Shown: positions 1-8,868 of the stretch, one piece after another
Numbering within the stretch: position 1 is the stretch's first letter
Layout of the letters: every line of letters begins with the position of its first letter
Assembly (NCBI GenBank): GCA_036557285.1
Contig: DATBHW010000021.1
Coordinates: 1 to 64,000 of the forward strand
Reading direction: 5' to 3'
From: Ktedonobacterales bacterium
GTDB taxonomy: Bacteria > Chloroflexota > Ktedonobacteria > Ktedonobacterales > DATBGS01
Length of the DNA stretch: 64,000 nt
Made by a program: the position numbers and the translations under genes
The notes under the pieces: model-generated
Seen by the model: the letters and a program-made list of their open reading frames with translations, nothing else
Database searches by the model: none
What the model was told of the DNA's origin: nothing

Positions 1-264
1 AGTTTCAATCTCCAGCGGAGATTCAGCCAGCTTCTAACTTCATCTGTGCGCTTTTGTACTCCAGGTAGAACCTGAGTTTCAATCTCCAGCGGAGATTCAG
101 CCAGCTTCTAACTCTTCGTTGATGCTGTTGTCAAATTGAGACCATACTGTTTCAATCTCCAGCGGAGATTCAGCCAGCTTCTAACTTGTCGTCGCAGGCG
201 TCGCAGCGTCGCTATTCGTCGCAGCGTGTTTCAATCTCCAGCGGAGATTCAGCCAGCTTCTAAC
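1..264 (-). CRISPR. CRISPR array 1 (partial, runs off left edge)
   Basis: Four copies of a 37-bp repeat are seen at 2-38, 76-112, 149-185 and 228-264, separated by spacers of 37, 36 and 42 bp. On the minus strand the repeat begins GTTAGAAGCTGG and ends GGAGATTGAAAC, the same sequence and orientation as array 2 read outward from its own leader. The internal AATCTCC-GCT-GGAGATT forms a 7-bp stem, and the 3' ATTGAAAC is the usual type I 5' handle of the mature crRNA. The leader-proximal repeat is the one at 228-264. The array continues left of position 1, so its total length is unknown. Confidence 0.97.
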
Positions 265-455
265 TCTGCGCAGCTAGTATAGCACCATAAGCGGGGAGAA
301 ACAAGTATTTTCGAGTACCTGTATCTTTTGGGCCTTCTTAAGTACCATTGTCCATCTGCATACCTGCCCATCGAACCCGCTCCAGGCAGGTGAATACGGG
401 CCTGGTACATCTGCGAGCAGCAGCGCATATGATGCCCACAGCTTCACCTGCTCGC
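265..455 (-). promoter_or_regulatory. Leader and promoter of CRISPR array 1
   Basis: Read on the minus strand this is a near-copy of the leader of array 2 (11844-12034), with only scattered differences up to GCGAGCAGGTGAAG at 455-442. It carries -35 TTGTTT (304-299) and -10 TATACT (281-276) with a 17-nt gap, placing transcription start just before the first repeat. The conserved sequence next to the repeat is presumably also where Cas1-Cas2 inserts new spacers (known leader function, inferred here). Confidence 0.85.
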
Positions 456-551
456 AGGCCAAGGAGTTTACACCACAGCGCCACTTGACAAGCGCCGCAT
501 GATAAAAAGAGGGAACCCTACCAGGCGAGTGATAAGGAGGCCAGCACAGCT

Positions 552-1520
552 ATGTCACTCAATGAATCGCCCTACGCCCTCATTCCTCGGCTTGTCAAAA
601 CACTTCACCTGTTGCAGCGGCAGCCCACCACCGCACGCAAGCTTTGTGAAACAATCTCGCCTGAAACCCAGCCAGCAGGCGCCAGCGGACTGATGCGCAC
701 CATCCGTGATGTTCGTGCGCTTCGGCAGCTTGGGTTTCTCATCCAGGAGAGCGGCAAACCTATCACATTCACCCTCATCGGCTGGCCGATTCCACCCTTT
801 AGTAACGAAGAACTGAACACGCTCGCCTTAATTCGAGAAACATTCGGAGCGCCAGTTCCCCATTCCGGCAGAATACAGCAACTCCTCGAACGTCTCACCG
901 CCTCCCTCCCTGAAACACAGCGTCGGGTCTATCTCCGGCGTCCTGCGCTGCGTGTGCCCCTCCACACAGCCATAGACTATCGCCCCTATGAAAAGCTGAT
1001 CCTCTGGCTAGAAGAAAGCATCTCCAACCGTCATCAAATCGCCTTTGATTATCAATCAGTCACCTCTCAGTCTGTGGTGCGCCATGACCCGCTTGATCCG
1101 TATGAAATTGAATACTTCCACAATCACTTTTATCTGATTGCCTACAGCTATCGCTGGGGATATACGCAAGAGTTCCGCATTGATCGCATCATCGAAAACG
1201 AGAACAGCCCACAGCGCCTCCACACCCTTATCCCAGGCATAAAGTCACGTCGGCTCATCACCTTCACCTATCGCCTTCCAGCGCGCTTCGTTGAGCATGG
1301 TGTCAGCGAACGCTTTATCATCCTTGACCATTCTACCAAAGAAGAACCGAACGGAGAATGGGCTTATATTACGGCGCAAGGCCGCAGCGACTTCTGGATC
1401 ATCCGCACGCTTTTGGCCTACGCGGAAAACGCCGTGATCGTCGAACCAGCCTGGCTCAAAGAAAAATACCTCGCCACATTGAGAGCGATGCTGGCAGCGA
1501 ACGAATCACATTCGTTATAA
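552..1520 (+). CDS. WYL-domain transcriptional regulator of the cas locus
   Basis: 322 aa. The N-terminal ~85 residues look like a winged-helix DNA-binding domain (pattern of a helix followed by MRTIRDVRALRQLGFL). A WYL-type ligand-binding domain follows around residues 150-225, with FDYQSV, YEIEYFHNHFYLIAYSY and FRIDRI matching the family, and a WCX-like C-terminus. An AAGGAGG lies 11 nt before the ATG. It is encoded just upstream of cas10d, in the same direction, separated by 184 bp that contain a perfect palindrome. WYL proteins next to defence systems (for example BrxR/CapW and DriD-like proteins) commonly act as repressors or activators sensing nucleic-acid ligands. Control of this cas operon is inferred from position. 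Confidence 0.85.
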   Translation: MSLNESPYALIPRLVKTLHLLQRQPTTARKLCETISPETQPAGASGLMRTIRDVRALRQLGFLIQESGKPITFTLIGWPIPPFSNEELNTLALIRETFGAPVPHSGRIQQLLERLTASLPETQRRVYLRRPALRVPLHTAIDYRPYEKLILWLEESISNRHQIAFDYQSVTSQSVVRHDPLDPYEIEYFHNHFYLIAYSYRWGYTQEFRIDRIIENENSPQRLHTLIPGIKSRRLITFTYRLPARFVEHGVSERFIILDHSTKEEPNGEWAYITAQGRSDFWIIRTLLAYAENAVIVEPAWLKEKYLATLRAMLAANESHSL

Positions 1521-1596
1521 TTTTCCGCATTCTTGGACGATTCTCAGCCTCTTGCATCGCTCGGTATACTAAGCAAGAAGTCCTGATCTCCGCTTT

Positions 1597-1621
1597 GCAT
1601 CCGACAGAATATGTCGGATGC
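1597..1621. promoter_or_regulatory. Perfect palindrome, candidate operator before cas10d
   Basis: Arms GCATCCGACA (1597-1606) and TGTCGGATGC (1612-1621) pair perfectly around GAATA. No T-run follows, so it is unlikely to be an intrinsic terminator of the WYL gene. A TATACT (1565-1570) lies upstream and could be a -10 box, but no good -35 is visible. Position between a WYL regulator and the operon it probably controls makes an operator the best reading. Confidence 0.55.
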
Positions 1622-1704
1622 GTCTGCTACACTTGTATCAGAGACCGGCAAGCGCGAGAGAGTGGTTGAGGCGCCGGTAGTTCAATACTGAGGAGCGCGA
1701 CACT

Positions 1705-4626
1705 ATGGATGGCTACTCGTTTTCCGACTACTTCCAGATAGACGCTGAAGGGCAATCGCTGCTTCAGGACTATCTCGAAACCGTTGCCAAAGGACCATTC
1801 CGCCGCTACAAAGCGCTTGCCCAATACGGCAAAAAAGCGGGGGAATCGCTCTATACCCATATCCTCGATGGCATCCTCACCCTAAACCAATTATGCAGCC
1901 TGGTCGCCCTTGACGACACCGAAATGCGCACCCTCTTCACCGCCTTCACCCTTCACGACATCAACAAGCTCGATACATGGCCGCGCAAAAACTTTGTCGA
2001 AATTGCCACCCCGGAGAACGTCGAACGATTCATTAGTGAGTTTCGGCTGAACGAATTCTTTCCAGGCTACCTCCATTATCTTCAAGATATTGTCGAATTG
2101 ATCCTTGCCCATCCTGGGCACAGCAACTATGATGTAGCGCGGCTGGACCTGACGCGCGCGCATCTATTCGGGTTGTCGCTTGAGCGGCTGAAGGTACTCA
2201 TCCACCTCATCCGTTCCGCCGACAACCTTGACCTCTCCCAGACGCTGGATGAGTGGCGCGGCCACAAAGACAAGTTCCTCTCCGAATTCAACATGGCCTG
2301 CGACGATACGCAGTACGAGTTCTTTACTCATCGTCTCACCGAGCATCGTGGCTTGCTCACCAACATCATCCACAACAACATCAGCCAGACGCTTCAGGAG
2401 CGATGTCAGGCCATGCCGCTGCTGCTCTATCCTGAAGGCATCGCCTATCTCGTCAAGCGCGGCTCCAGCATCATCGTTGATGACGCCATGCTTGCCGATA
2501 TGGCCGGGCGAATTACCAGCGCCATTCAGGCCATGACCAGAGCGCGCTTCGAAGACTTTATCGAAGTCCGGCCTCTGGGCATTCGCATCAACGAAAAATG
2601 CCTGGAGCTAGGCATCCCCTTCAGCGATCTCATGCAAGCCGCCCGCAGCATCATCGAACGGCGGCGGCTCGATGCCACCGAACTGCGCCAGAAGGCGCAG
2701 GCCCGTGCCGAGCGGCGGCTAGCCGACATCCCAGCCAACGATCCGCGCCAGGCCGCCACCGCCGCGCTGCTGGCAAATCCAACCTTCGTACCCGACGCGG
2801 CTGACCGCCTGCGCGCCGCTGAGGCTATACGCACCTACTATATTTTTCTGAACGAGCATTTCAGCGCCGCTGTGGCCGACCCCTGGGCGCGCCTTTATGA
2901 TCTTTTCCAGCTTCCCCAGGATCAGCGCGCAGGCTATGAAGCATTCGACCCTCGCCTGGACCGCGCCTATGTCGTCATCAACGACGTGGCACTTTCCACC
3001 GGCGACATCTGGGAGCGCATCATCGCTGATGGCTCCGCCTTGCTGGGCCAGCGCCAGAACGCCGACCCGCGCATCCCGCTCTTCGTGGAGTATGTGCAGC
3101 AGACCGCGCAGTTCGGCTCCCCCGCGCAAGAGGAGCGGCCCAATTTCCAGCACTACCTCAAGCAATACACCACCAACCAGCACCGCCAGTGTGTGCAGTG
3201 CAGTGCCTGGTTCCCAACCGAACCCTGGATGAAGTCTGATGTGCGCTCGGAGATCAGTGTCAACACATTCTCTAATCGGCTGGCTGGTGGACCCGGCGAA
3301 CCCAAGAAATATATCTGCGCACTGTGTCAGGTCCAGTTCCTTGTTGAAAAGCTCGCCTTCCAGGAAGTGCGCGGCGAACATATCTTCTATCTGCATCTGT
3401 ATCCCTACTCGTTTTTGCCCGCCGCCTTCATCGAAGGAGTACGCGCCAATGTACAGCGCGACAGGAAGATGGATGCAACCGCCCAGGCGTTCTTTCTGCG
3501 CCCCGAAGACTATATTGCCCAATACGCCCCCAAGGAAGCGCCCCCAGAACTGCAATTCCTGACGCAGACGAAAGCTGGGAAACCGCACGTCAACGGCCTC
3601 TATCTCCCCAATTACTCAGAAACCATCGGCAACCTCATCATCGAACCCATCAATCCACCCGGCGACAACGACACCGAGCGGTTTCTGTATGTGCTTCAGA
3701 TGGCCCTGCTGCTCCAGCGTCATCGCGGCTTGAAAGCGTTGGTCAGCGAATCGCCAATACCGCCGCTGCGAAAAGACGACTTCCGCGACCTCTACCTCGA
3801 CCTGCAACCGCTCAGCATGCAAGGGCTGACTGAGGATGTCAACTTTTCCGCCTATCAGGACGGCGACCAACCGGGGAACCTGGAACCGCTCTGGGAACGC
3901 ATGAAAGCCATCATGACCTTGCGCAAACACCTCAATAGTATCAAAGATAAACGCAACCCGGTTATCGAACTGGCGCGGGCGCTCACCACGCATCCACTGG
4001 AGGTCTTCTATGTCGCCGAACGGCTGCTAGACAACCGGATGAGCGAGCAGCGCTCGTTTTCCAAGGGGCAGCAAATCTTCACCCGCATCAAGGAAGCGCG
4101 TATCTTGCTCCCGGCGCTGGAGCAATTGGCGAAAGCCACGAAAGGAGGACAGAAAGTGGCATCGGTCAGCGACCAGTTACAACAACTGGCAACCATTGCC
4201 TGGGCAGGCGGGCTGCGCGGGCGCTCGCTGGAGAAGCATTCGCTCATGGTACCCTTCAACGAATGCCTGAATCAACTCAGCCATCCCAGCAAAGCCTTCG
4301 ATGAAGCGGCGATCCGCGCCACCATCAACATGGAAATCTTCGAGTACCTCAAGCGTACCGCGAAGGAGGGATACAAGCCCGGCGCGCGCAAACGCGAGGC
4401 CATCAGAGCATTTGTGGACACTTTCTTTGATGGGTTGTATGGCGGCGTCTACGACAGGAACAAAGCCTTATTCCTCAACGATGAGCGTCGGCTGCGCTCC
4501 GCCTATCTCTTCTATATCTGGGAGCGCATCCCGCACAAGGGCGAAAACCTGCCAGAAGATTCCATCATCGATGAGCCAGACGAACCTGACTCCGAGGAAG
4601 TGTTGGAGTCAGGAATAGTTGAGTAG
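1705..4626 (+). CDS. cas10d: Type I-D large subunit Cas10d/Csc3 with HD nuclease domain
   Basis: 973 aa, the usual size of Csc3. It is the large subunit of the type I-D interference complex and also carries the DNA-cleaving HD domain. N-terminal HD residues are visible: H52 (YTHILDG), H84-D85 (LHDINKL), H136/H139 (AHPGHSN) and D173 (RSADN), so the nuclease looks intact. A zinc-binding pair CxxC is at C496/C499 and C538/C541. The C-terminal half is the divergent Cas10-like palm and helical region, ending in an acidic tail. First gene of the cas operon. Its TAG stop overlaps a possible GTG start of csc2. I-D systems carry HD here and not on Cas3, which fits the helicase-only Cas3' downstream. 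Confidence 0.95.
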   Translation: MDGYSFSDYFQIDAEGQSLLQDYLETVAKGPFRRYKALAQYGKKAGESLYTHILDGILTLNQLCSLVALDDTEMRTLFTAFTLHDINKLDTWPRKNFVEIATPENVERFISEFRLNEFFPGYLHYLQDIVELILAHPGHSNYDVARLDLTRAHLFGLSLERLKVLIHLIRSADNLDLSQTLDEWRGHKDKFLSEFNMACDDTQYEFFTHRLTEHRGLLTNIIHNNISQTLQERCQAMPLLLYPEGIAYLVKRGSSIIVDDAMLADMAGRITSAIQAMTRARFEDFIEVRPLGIRINEKCLELGIPFSDLMQAARSIIERRRLDATELRQKAQARAERRLADIPANDPRQAATAALLANPTFVPDAADRLRAAEAIRTYYIFLNEHFSAAVADPWARLYDLFQLPQDQRAGYEAFDPRLDRAYVVINDVALSTGDIWERIIADGSALLGQRQNADPRIPLFVEYVQQTAQFGSPAQEERPNFQHYLKQYTTNQHRQCVQCSAWFPTEPWMKSDVRSEISVNTFSNRLAGGPGEPKKYICALCQVQFLVEKLAFQEVRGEHIFYLHLYPYSFLPAAFIEGVRANVQRDRKMDATAQAFFLRPEDYIAQYAPKEAPPELQFLTQTKAGKPHVNGLYLPNYSETIGNLIIEPINPPGDNDTERFLYVLQMALLLQRHRGLKALVSESPIPPLRKDDFRDLYLDLQPLSMQGLTEDVNFSAYQDGDQPGNLEPLWERMKAIMTLRKHLNSIKDKRNPVIELARALTTHPLEVFYVAERLLDNRMSEQRSFSKGQQIFTRIKEARILLPALEQLAKATKGGQKVASVSDQLQQLATIAWAGGLRGRSLEKHSLMVPFNECLNQLSHPSKAFDEAAIRATINMEIFEYLKRTAKEGYKPGARKREAIRAFVDTFFDGLYGGVYDRNKALFLNDERRLRSAYLFYIWERIPHKGENLPEDSIIDEPDEPDSEEVLESGIVE

Positions 4627-4658
4627 TGGATAGTGAACAGGAAGGATACACCGCAACC

Positions 4659-5633
4659 ATGAGCATCATTGATCGCTACAGCGCCCATCTGCCAGCCACC
4701 TATAGCAACTCGCCCCAGGGGCGCTTTGTCAGCCTGCTGCTGGTGCGCAAAGTGGAATCAGAAGCCATCTTCCGCACTGAAGGCAGCGGCGAACCGCTCA
4801 ACCGCGAATTCGTCTTTGCCGGACGCCAGCATCGTGAAGGCCAGCCACCTATTCCGCGCATCGTCATCAGCAAGCGCAAACAAACGGCAGTCGAACGCCG
4901 CACCGGGCGCGAACTGCTGCGTCGCTATAACCTGCTCAAAGGCAAAAATGATCGTGTCTGTACGCTCAACACCAACACCCCATGCGAATGGTGCGTTGAT
5001 TGTATGCTCTATGGCTATGCCGCTGGAGGCGGTGGCTCGCAGCGCTCGCGGGTCATCACCGACGATGCCTTTAGTTTGCACTCCGCCGAGACGATCACCG
5101 GGCAGCGCCAGTTCAACGCCCTCTTCGACAGCAGCACCATGTATGATCGTGATACCGGGAAGCGCTCAACCAGCATCAATACTGACGAATATATCCGCCC
5201 GGAATCGCTCTTCATCGACATCGAAACCCTGAAGGATGTCACGCCCGACGAACTGCGCTACACGCTTGGCAACCTGTTCCGCTCAGCGCGCTATGGCGCG
5301 ATTTCCTCGCGCATCGGCAAGATAGAGAATATCCTGGCGGGCGTCGTCTTCAGCGATTGCGAACTCTTCTCTAATCTGGAACTGACGCAGACCGTCTTTG
5401 ATGTGCTGGGCGATGGTAAAGACCTCGACTTTCCGCTGCACCCAAGCCAGGCCGAGCGCGCTGTGCGCGAAGCGACTACTGGCTTGCTGCGTGACCTGCC
5501 GGGACGGTTTGTTGCGCTCTCCGAAGAGGAAGTGAACGACCTCCGGCGCGAGATCGTCGCGCTCTATTCCGACGAGTCGGCGCTTGAAAGCATGCTGCGC
5601 CAGATGACCGCGAGCTACGGCCCACGAGCTTAG
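4659..5633 (+). CDS. csc2: Type I-D backbone subunit Csc2/Cas7
   Basis: 324 aa from ATG 4659, which has GAAGGA upstream; a GTG at 4626 overlapping the cas10d stop would give 335 aa. Csc2 is the Cas7-type protein that polymerises along the crRNA in the type I-D complex. Recognisable family features: FVFAGRQH...PRIVISKRKQTAVERRTGRELLRRY, a cysteine cluster CEWCVDCMLYG, the glycine-rich loop AAGGGGSQRSRV, and the ARYGAISSRIGKIEN segment. It sits between cas10d and csc1, the order expected for signature I-D genes. Only the start is uncertain. Confidence 0.94.
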   Translation: MSIIDRYSAHLPATYSNSPQGRFVSLLLVRKVESEAIFRTEGSGEPLNREFVFAGRQHREGQPPIPRIVISKRKQTAVERRTGRELLRRYNLLKGKNDRVCTLNTNTPCEWCVDCMLYGYAAGGGGSQRSRVITDDAFSLHSAETITGQRQFNALFDSSTMYDRDTGKRSTSINTDEYIRPESLFIDIETLKDVTPDELRYTLGNLFRSARYGAISSRIGKIENILAGVVFSDCELFSNLELTQTVFDVLGDGKDLDFPLHPSQAERAVREATTGLLRDLPGRFVALSEEEVNDLRREIVALYSDESALESMLRQMTASYGPRA

Positions 5634-5646
5634 AGAGGGGACGACA

Positions 5647-6399
5647 ATGCCCCATATCTATCGCTGCGCGCTCGAACTGATGGAGCCAACTTTCTTTAGC
5701 AGCCGGGAGGTCAGCGCCATCTATCAGACCGAGCCGCTGATCGGCAACTATGCCCTGGCCTATGCGTTTGGTTTCTGCCAGGCGCCCTATCGGACCGCTG
5801 GCTCGCCGCGTTACCGCGAAGACCTGGGCGGCCTCAATCAGCGCGGCCTGTATGTCACACCGGCCACCATCCAGGGCGCGCCGCGCTTCACCGTCGGCGA
5901 ATTCAACGCGCAGACCGATACTTACTGGTACGCGATGGGAAATAATCTGCTGGTCACGCGGCCAGATGGCGCATGGGCAGAAGGAGCAATGGGCGCCTGG
6001 TATATCATCGAGCGCCCTGGCGAGAAAGGCCGCAAGCTCGGTGTAGAGAATCGGCCCCAGCATGGGCGCATCCGCTATCTGGCGCTTGGCAACGTTGCGC
6101 TTTGCTATGTCATCAGCGAGCAGGACATCACTATCCCACGCTATATTCGGCTGGGTAAGTTTATGAGTAAGGCCAGAGTGACCGCCGAGCCGGTTGCCTT
6201 CGAGCTGGTCCATGCGGAAAACGTCACTATTGGCTTCCTGCTGAACCCAGCCGATCTGCCAGCGGAACTGGCTATGACGTTCTGGGACACGATCAATGTA
6301 CCCCCAACGCCGCTCATCAAAAATCTGCGCTGCTCCGGCGCGTGCTATCGCATTGACCGTGACCGCTATCTCCCGGCGCGGATGGCCTTCGGCGTGTGA
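5647..6399 (+). CDS. csc1: Type I-D Cas5-like subunit Csc1
   Basis: 250 aa. Csc1 is the Cas5-family protein that caps the 5' handle of the crRNA in the I-D complex. The N-terminus (HIYRCALELMEPTFFSSREV followed by TEPLIGNYALAYAFGF) is typical of Csc1. It starts 14 nt after csc2 with GAGAGGGGACGACA before the ATG, so the genes are co-transcribed. Length matches the family. Confidence 0.93.
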   Translation: MPHIYRCALELMEPTFFSSREVSAIYQTEPLIGNYALAYAFGFCQAPYRTAGSPRYREDLGGLNQRGLYVTPATIQGAPRFTVGEFNAQTDTYWYAMGNNLLVTRPDGAWAEGAMGAWYIIERPGEKGRKLGVENRPQHGRIRYLALGNVALCYVISEQDITIPRYIRLGKFMSKARVTAEPVAFELVHAENVTIGFLLNPADLPAELAMTFWDTINVPPTPLIKNLRCSGACYRIDRDRYLPARMAFGV

Positions 6400-6464
6400 A
6401 CAAACACGCGTGGCGGGGGAAAGCAGGGCTGCTTTCCCCCACCTGCCCAGGAAAGGACTCTCTT

Positions 6465-8846
6465 ATGAAGATCAGGCTCCAGGCTCACGAAGAGAAACTC
6501 GCGCCCCCGCATCCGCTCTTTAAGCGGCGCGATGGACGGCCCCTGCTCTACCACCAGATACGCACGCCAGAAGCCCTTCAGACGCGCGATCTGGTGATGA
6601 ACACCTACAACACTGGCGCGGGCAAGACCATTGCCGGGCTGATGTACCTGCTGGATCCCGCCATGCAGCACAATAAGAATGTGCTGGTTATCGCGCCCAC
6701 CAACGCCCTACTAGAGCAGCATGCCAACGATATTAGCGACTTCGTGCAGAATGAGGGCCTGCGCTATCAGGTCCAGACCGTCACCGCCGCGACGCTCAAC
6801 CAGTTGAAGCCGGGCTATCATCTGCGCAAAGGCGAACTGCTCTATCGCCTCATCGAAAATCCACGCGAGTTCAGCGCCGATACTGCGGATCAAAGCAAAA
6901 AGCCGCTCATCATGGTCGTCAACCCGGATATTTTCCACTACGCGCTGCTCTACCAATACCGTCCAGTTGACCAGCGCAACGTCTTCGCCGCCATCGTCAC
7001 GGCGTTTACCTATATCATCATTGACGAGTTTCACTATTACGACAGCAGGCAGCTTGTCTCTTTTCTCTTCTTTTTCCTGCTCTCGAAAAAGTGGGGCTAC
7101 TTCGAGCGGGCAGGCCGCAAGATTTGTCTGCTTTCGGCCACGCCCACCGACGAGCTACGGCAATATCTGGATAACCTCTTTGGCGAGCGTTGGACTCAGA
7201 TCGCGCCGGAGAACGAGCCACCCGAAAGCGAGGACTACCAGCGTATCCCCGCCCTCGCGCCCCTGGAAGTAGAAATACTATCCGACGCCCTGCCAGAGTG
7301 GATCAGGCAGCACAGTACCCAGCTTGCCGACTGGAAAGCGCGAGGGCTGGACACCGCTATCATCAGCAGTTCGCTGCGCAAGATCAACGAGGTCTATAGT
7401 CATCTACAGCGGCAGGGACTAGAGGCCGGGCGCATCACCGGACCGGAGCCAGAAGAGAAGCGGCTGGCAGCCATCAAGAACCCCTTTATCCTGGCAACGC
7501 CAACAGTGGATATTGGCTATAACTTTGACCGCCCGGAGAAAACACCCAGACGCCAGCCCATTGATGTGATTCTCTTCGATGCGCGCTTTCATGATGAAGC
7601 GATTCAGCGCCTGGGGCGCGCTGGCCGCGTGCTGGGGCGGGATGTGACCGATTATCCCGGCCAGGCCATCGCCTTCTTGCCAGAAGAGGCCGCCCGGGCG
7701 TTGCAGCAGCACGATGGGCAGGAGATGAGCCGCCCGGATTTCAGCGCCCTGCTCCGCGCGCTGCCGGAGCTGCCCGCAAAGCATCGCCTCTTTCGCTATA
7801 TCAGCGTCTATGGCATGATCGAAACGTTCTTCCCCATCGCGCTGCACACCAGGCGCGAACAGGCTGATGGCCGCGAGGAACAGCTTGAGTCCCTCTTTAA
7901 GGAGATGCGCAGCGCCCTGGCTCCCCACAGCAAGCGCAAACTGCCGGGCCTGCGTTACGGATTCGAGGTTTTCCGAGACAACGAGCAGTTTGTGCAGGAG
8001 CGCCAGCGCAATCAGCGCTGGCTGCCTCCCAGCGACTATACCTTGCGCAAGCACCTGCAACGGTTCAGCGAGTGGTTTGACCAGACGGGAGAAGTGAGCG
8101 AGAGCCGCTCCTTTGAGCAGGAAATCGCTTTCCTCAAACGCAGGCCGTCGCTGGCGGAGCGCAGGCTGTCGCGCTTCATTCACGAGCAATATTATCTGAC
8201 GAAGGCGCTCTTCAGCTTCCGCGACGCTTTTTCTGGCCCAGCGGCCAACGTCTATGATCCTGAACGCCTGCTTTCTTCCGAGCCGATCAACAGCTACGAC
8301 CTGTTTCACATTCTGGAGAATTATCACTACGATGTGCGGTCAGCCGACCAGTTTCGCCAGCTTGCGGAGGGCTATCCTGAACGCCAACACCTGCTTGACT
8401 CGGACGCTGCGGTATCTCTCGTACTGAGAGGCCGACGCGAGGAGAAGCTGTACCTGACGCTTGCGCTTGATTTTGAGGATGAAGAGCAGGTCTTCGAGAA
8501 GCTGTACACCTGTCGCCCGGTTGCCTGCGCTGGCTTTACTCTGCAAACTGTGAGGTCGGGCAAAGAATCAATTCCCATGCCGCTCCCGCAAGAACTGGCC
8601 GAAGCGATCAAAAGCGAGTATCTCCCCTTTCTTGCTGTGCGCGATTCGGCTTCTCACCGGCTTATCCTGGTGATGCGCCAGGCTCCATTCTACAGCCGCA
8701 AGCTGCAAGTGACCTGCCGAGGCAAAACGGTTGATTATCAGGCCATCTTTGGCAGCGCCGCCTTCCACATTGACGCGCAGTATGGCTGGTCTCTGCGCAG
8801 CCGACAGCGCGATGAGGACGAGCGCCAGACGGCCATTATCATCTAA
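6465..8846 (+). CDS. cas3': Type I-D helicase Cas3' (no HD domain)
   Basis: 793 aa from ATG 6465, preceded by GGAAAGGA; the frame is open upstream but has no better site. Superfamily 2 helicase motifs are clear: motif I NTGAGKT (49-55), motif II DEFH (about 187-190), motif III LSATPT, motif V TPTVDIGYNFD and motif VI QRLGRAGR. No HD motif is present, as expected when Cas10d supplies the nuclease. It would unwind target DNA recruited by the Cascade-like complex. It lies between csc1 and cas6 and not at the head of the operon, a less common order. Confidence 0.93.
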   Translation: MKIRLQAHEEKLAPPHPLFKRRDGRPLLYHQIRTPEALQTRDLVMNTYNTGAGKTIAGLMYLLDPAMQHNKNVLVIAPTNALLEQHANDISDFVQNEGLRYQVQTVTAATLNQLKPGYHLRKGELLYRLIENPREFSADTADQSKKPLIMVVNPDIFHYALLYQYRPVDQRNVFAAIVTAFTYIIIDEFHYYDSRQLVSFLFFFLLSKKWGYFERAGRKICLLSATPTDELRQYLDNLFGERWTQIAPENEPPESEDYQRIPALAPLEVEILSDALPEWIRQHSTQLADWKARGLDTAIISSSLRKINEVYSHLQRQGLEAGRITGPEPEEKRLAAIKNPFILATPTVDIGYNFDRPEKTPRRQPIDVILFDARFHDEAIQRLGRAGRVLGRDVTDYPGQAIAFLPEEAARALQQHDGQEMSRPDFSALLRALPELPAKHRLFRYISVYGMIETFFPIALHTRREQADGREEQLESLFKEMRSALAPHSKRKLPGLRYGFEVFRDNEQFVQERQRNQRWLPPSDYTLRKHLQRFSEWFDQTGEVSESRSFEQEIAFLKRRPSLAERRLSRFIHEQYYLTKALFSFRDAFSGPAANVYDPERLLSSEPINSYDLFHILENYHYDVRSADQFRQLAEGYPERQHLLDSDAAVSLVLRGRREEKLYLTLALDFEDEEQVFEKLYTCRPVACAGFTLQTVRSGKESIPMPLPQELAEAIKSEYLPFLAVRDSASHRLILVMRQAPFYSRKLQVTCRGKTVDYQAIFGSAAFHIDAQYGWSLRSRQRDEDERQTAIII

Positions 8847-8868
8847 GCGGCCATGAAAGGGAACGACC

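Noticed and set aside
2719-3588. 289-aa minus-strand frame inside cas10d
   Set aside because: Shadow of the real gene, no recognisable domain and no ribosome-binding site.
1705-4626. Type III CRISPR system because of the Cas10-like protein
   Set aside because: Csc1, Csc2 and the HD on the large subunit define type I-D; no Csm or Cmr genes are present.
7419-8327. 302-aa minus-strand frame inside cas3'
   Set aside because: Shadow frame, since helicase motifs lie on the plus strand.
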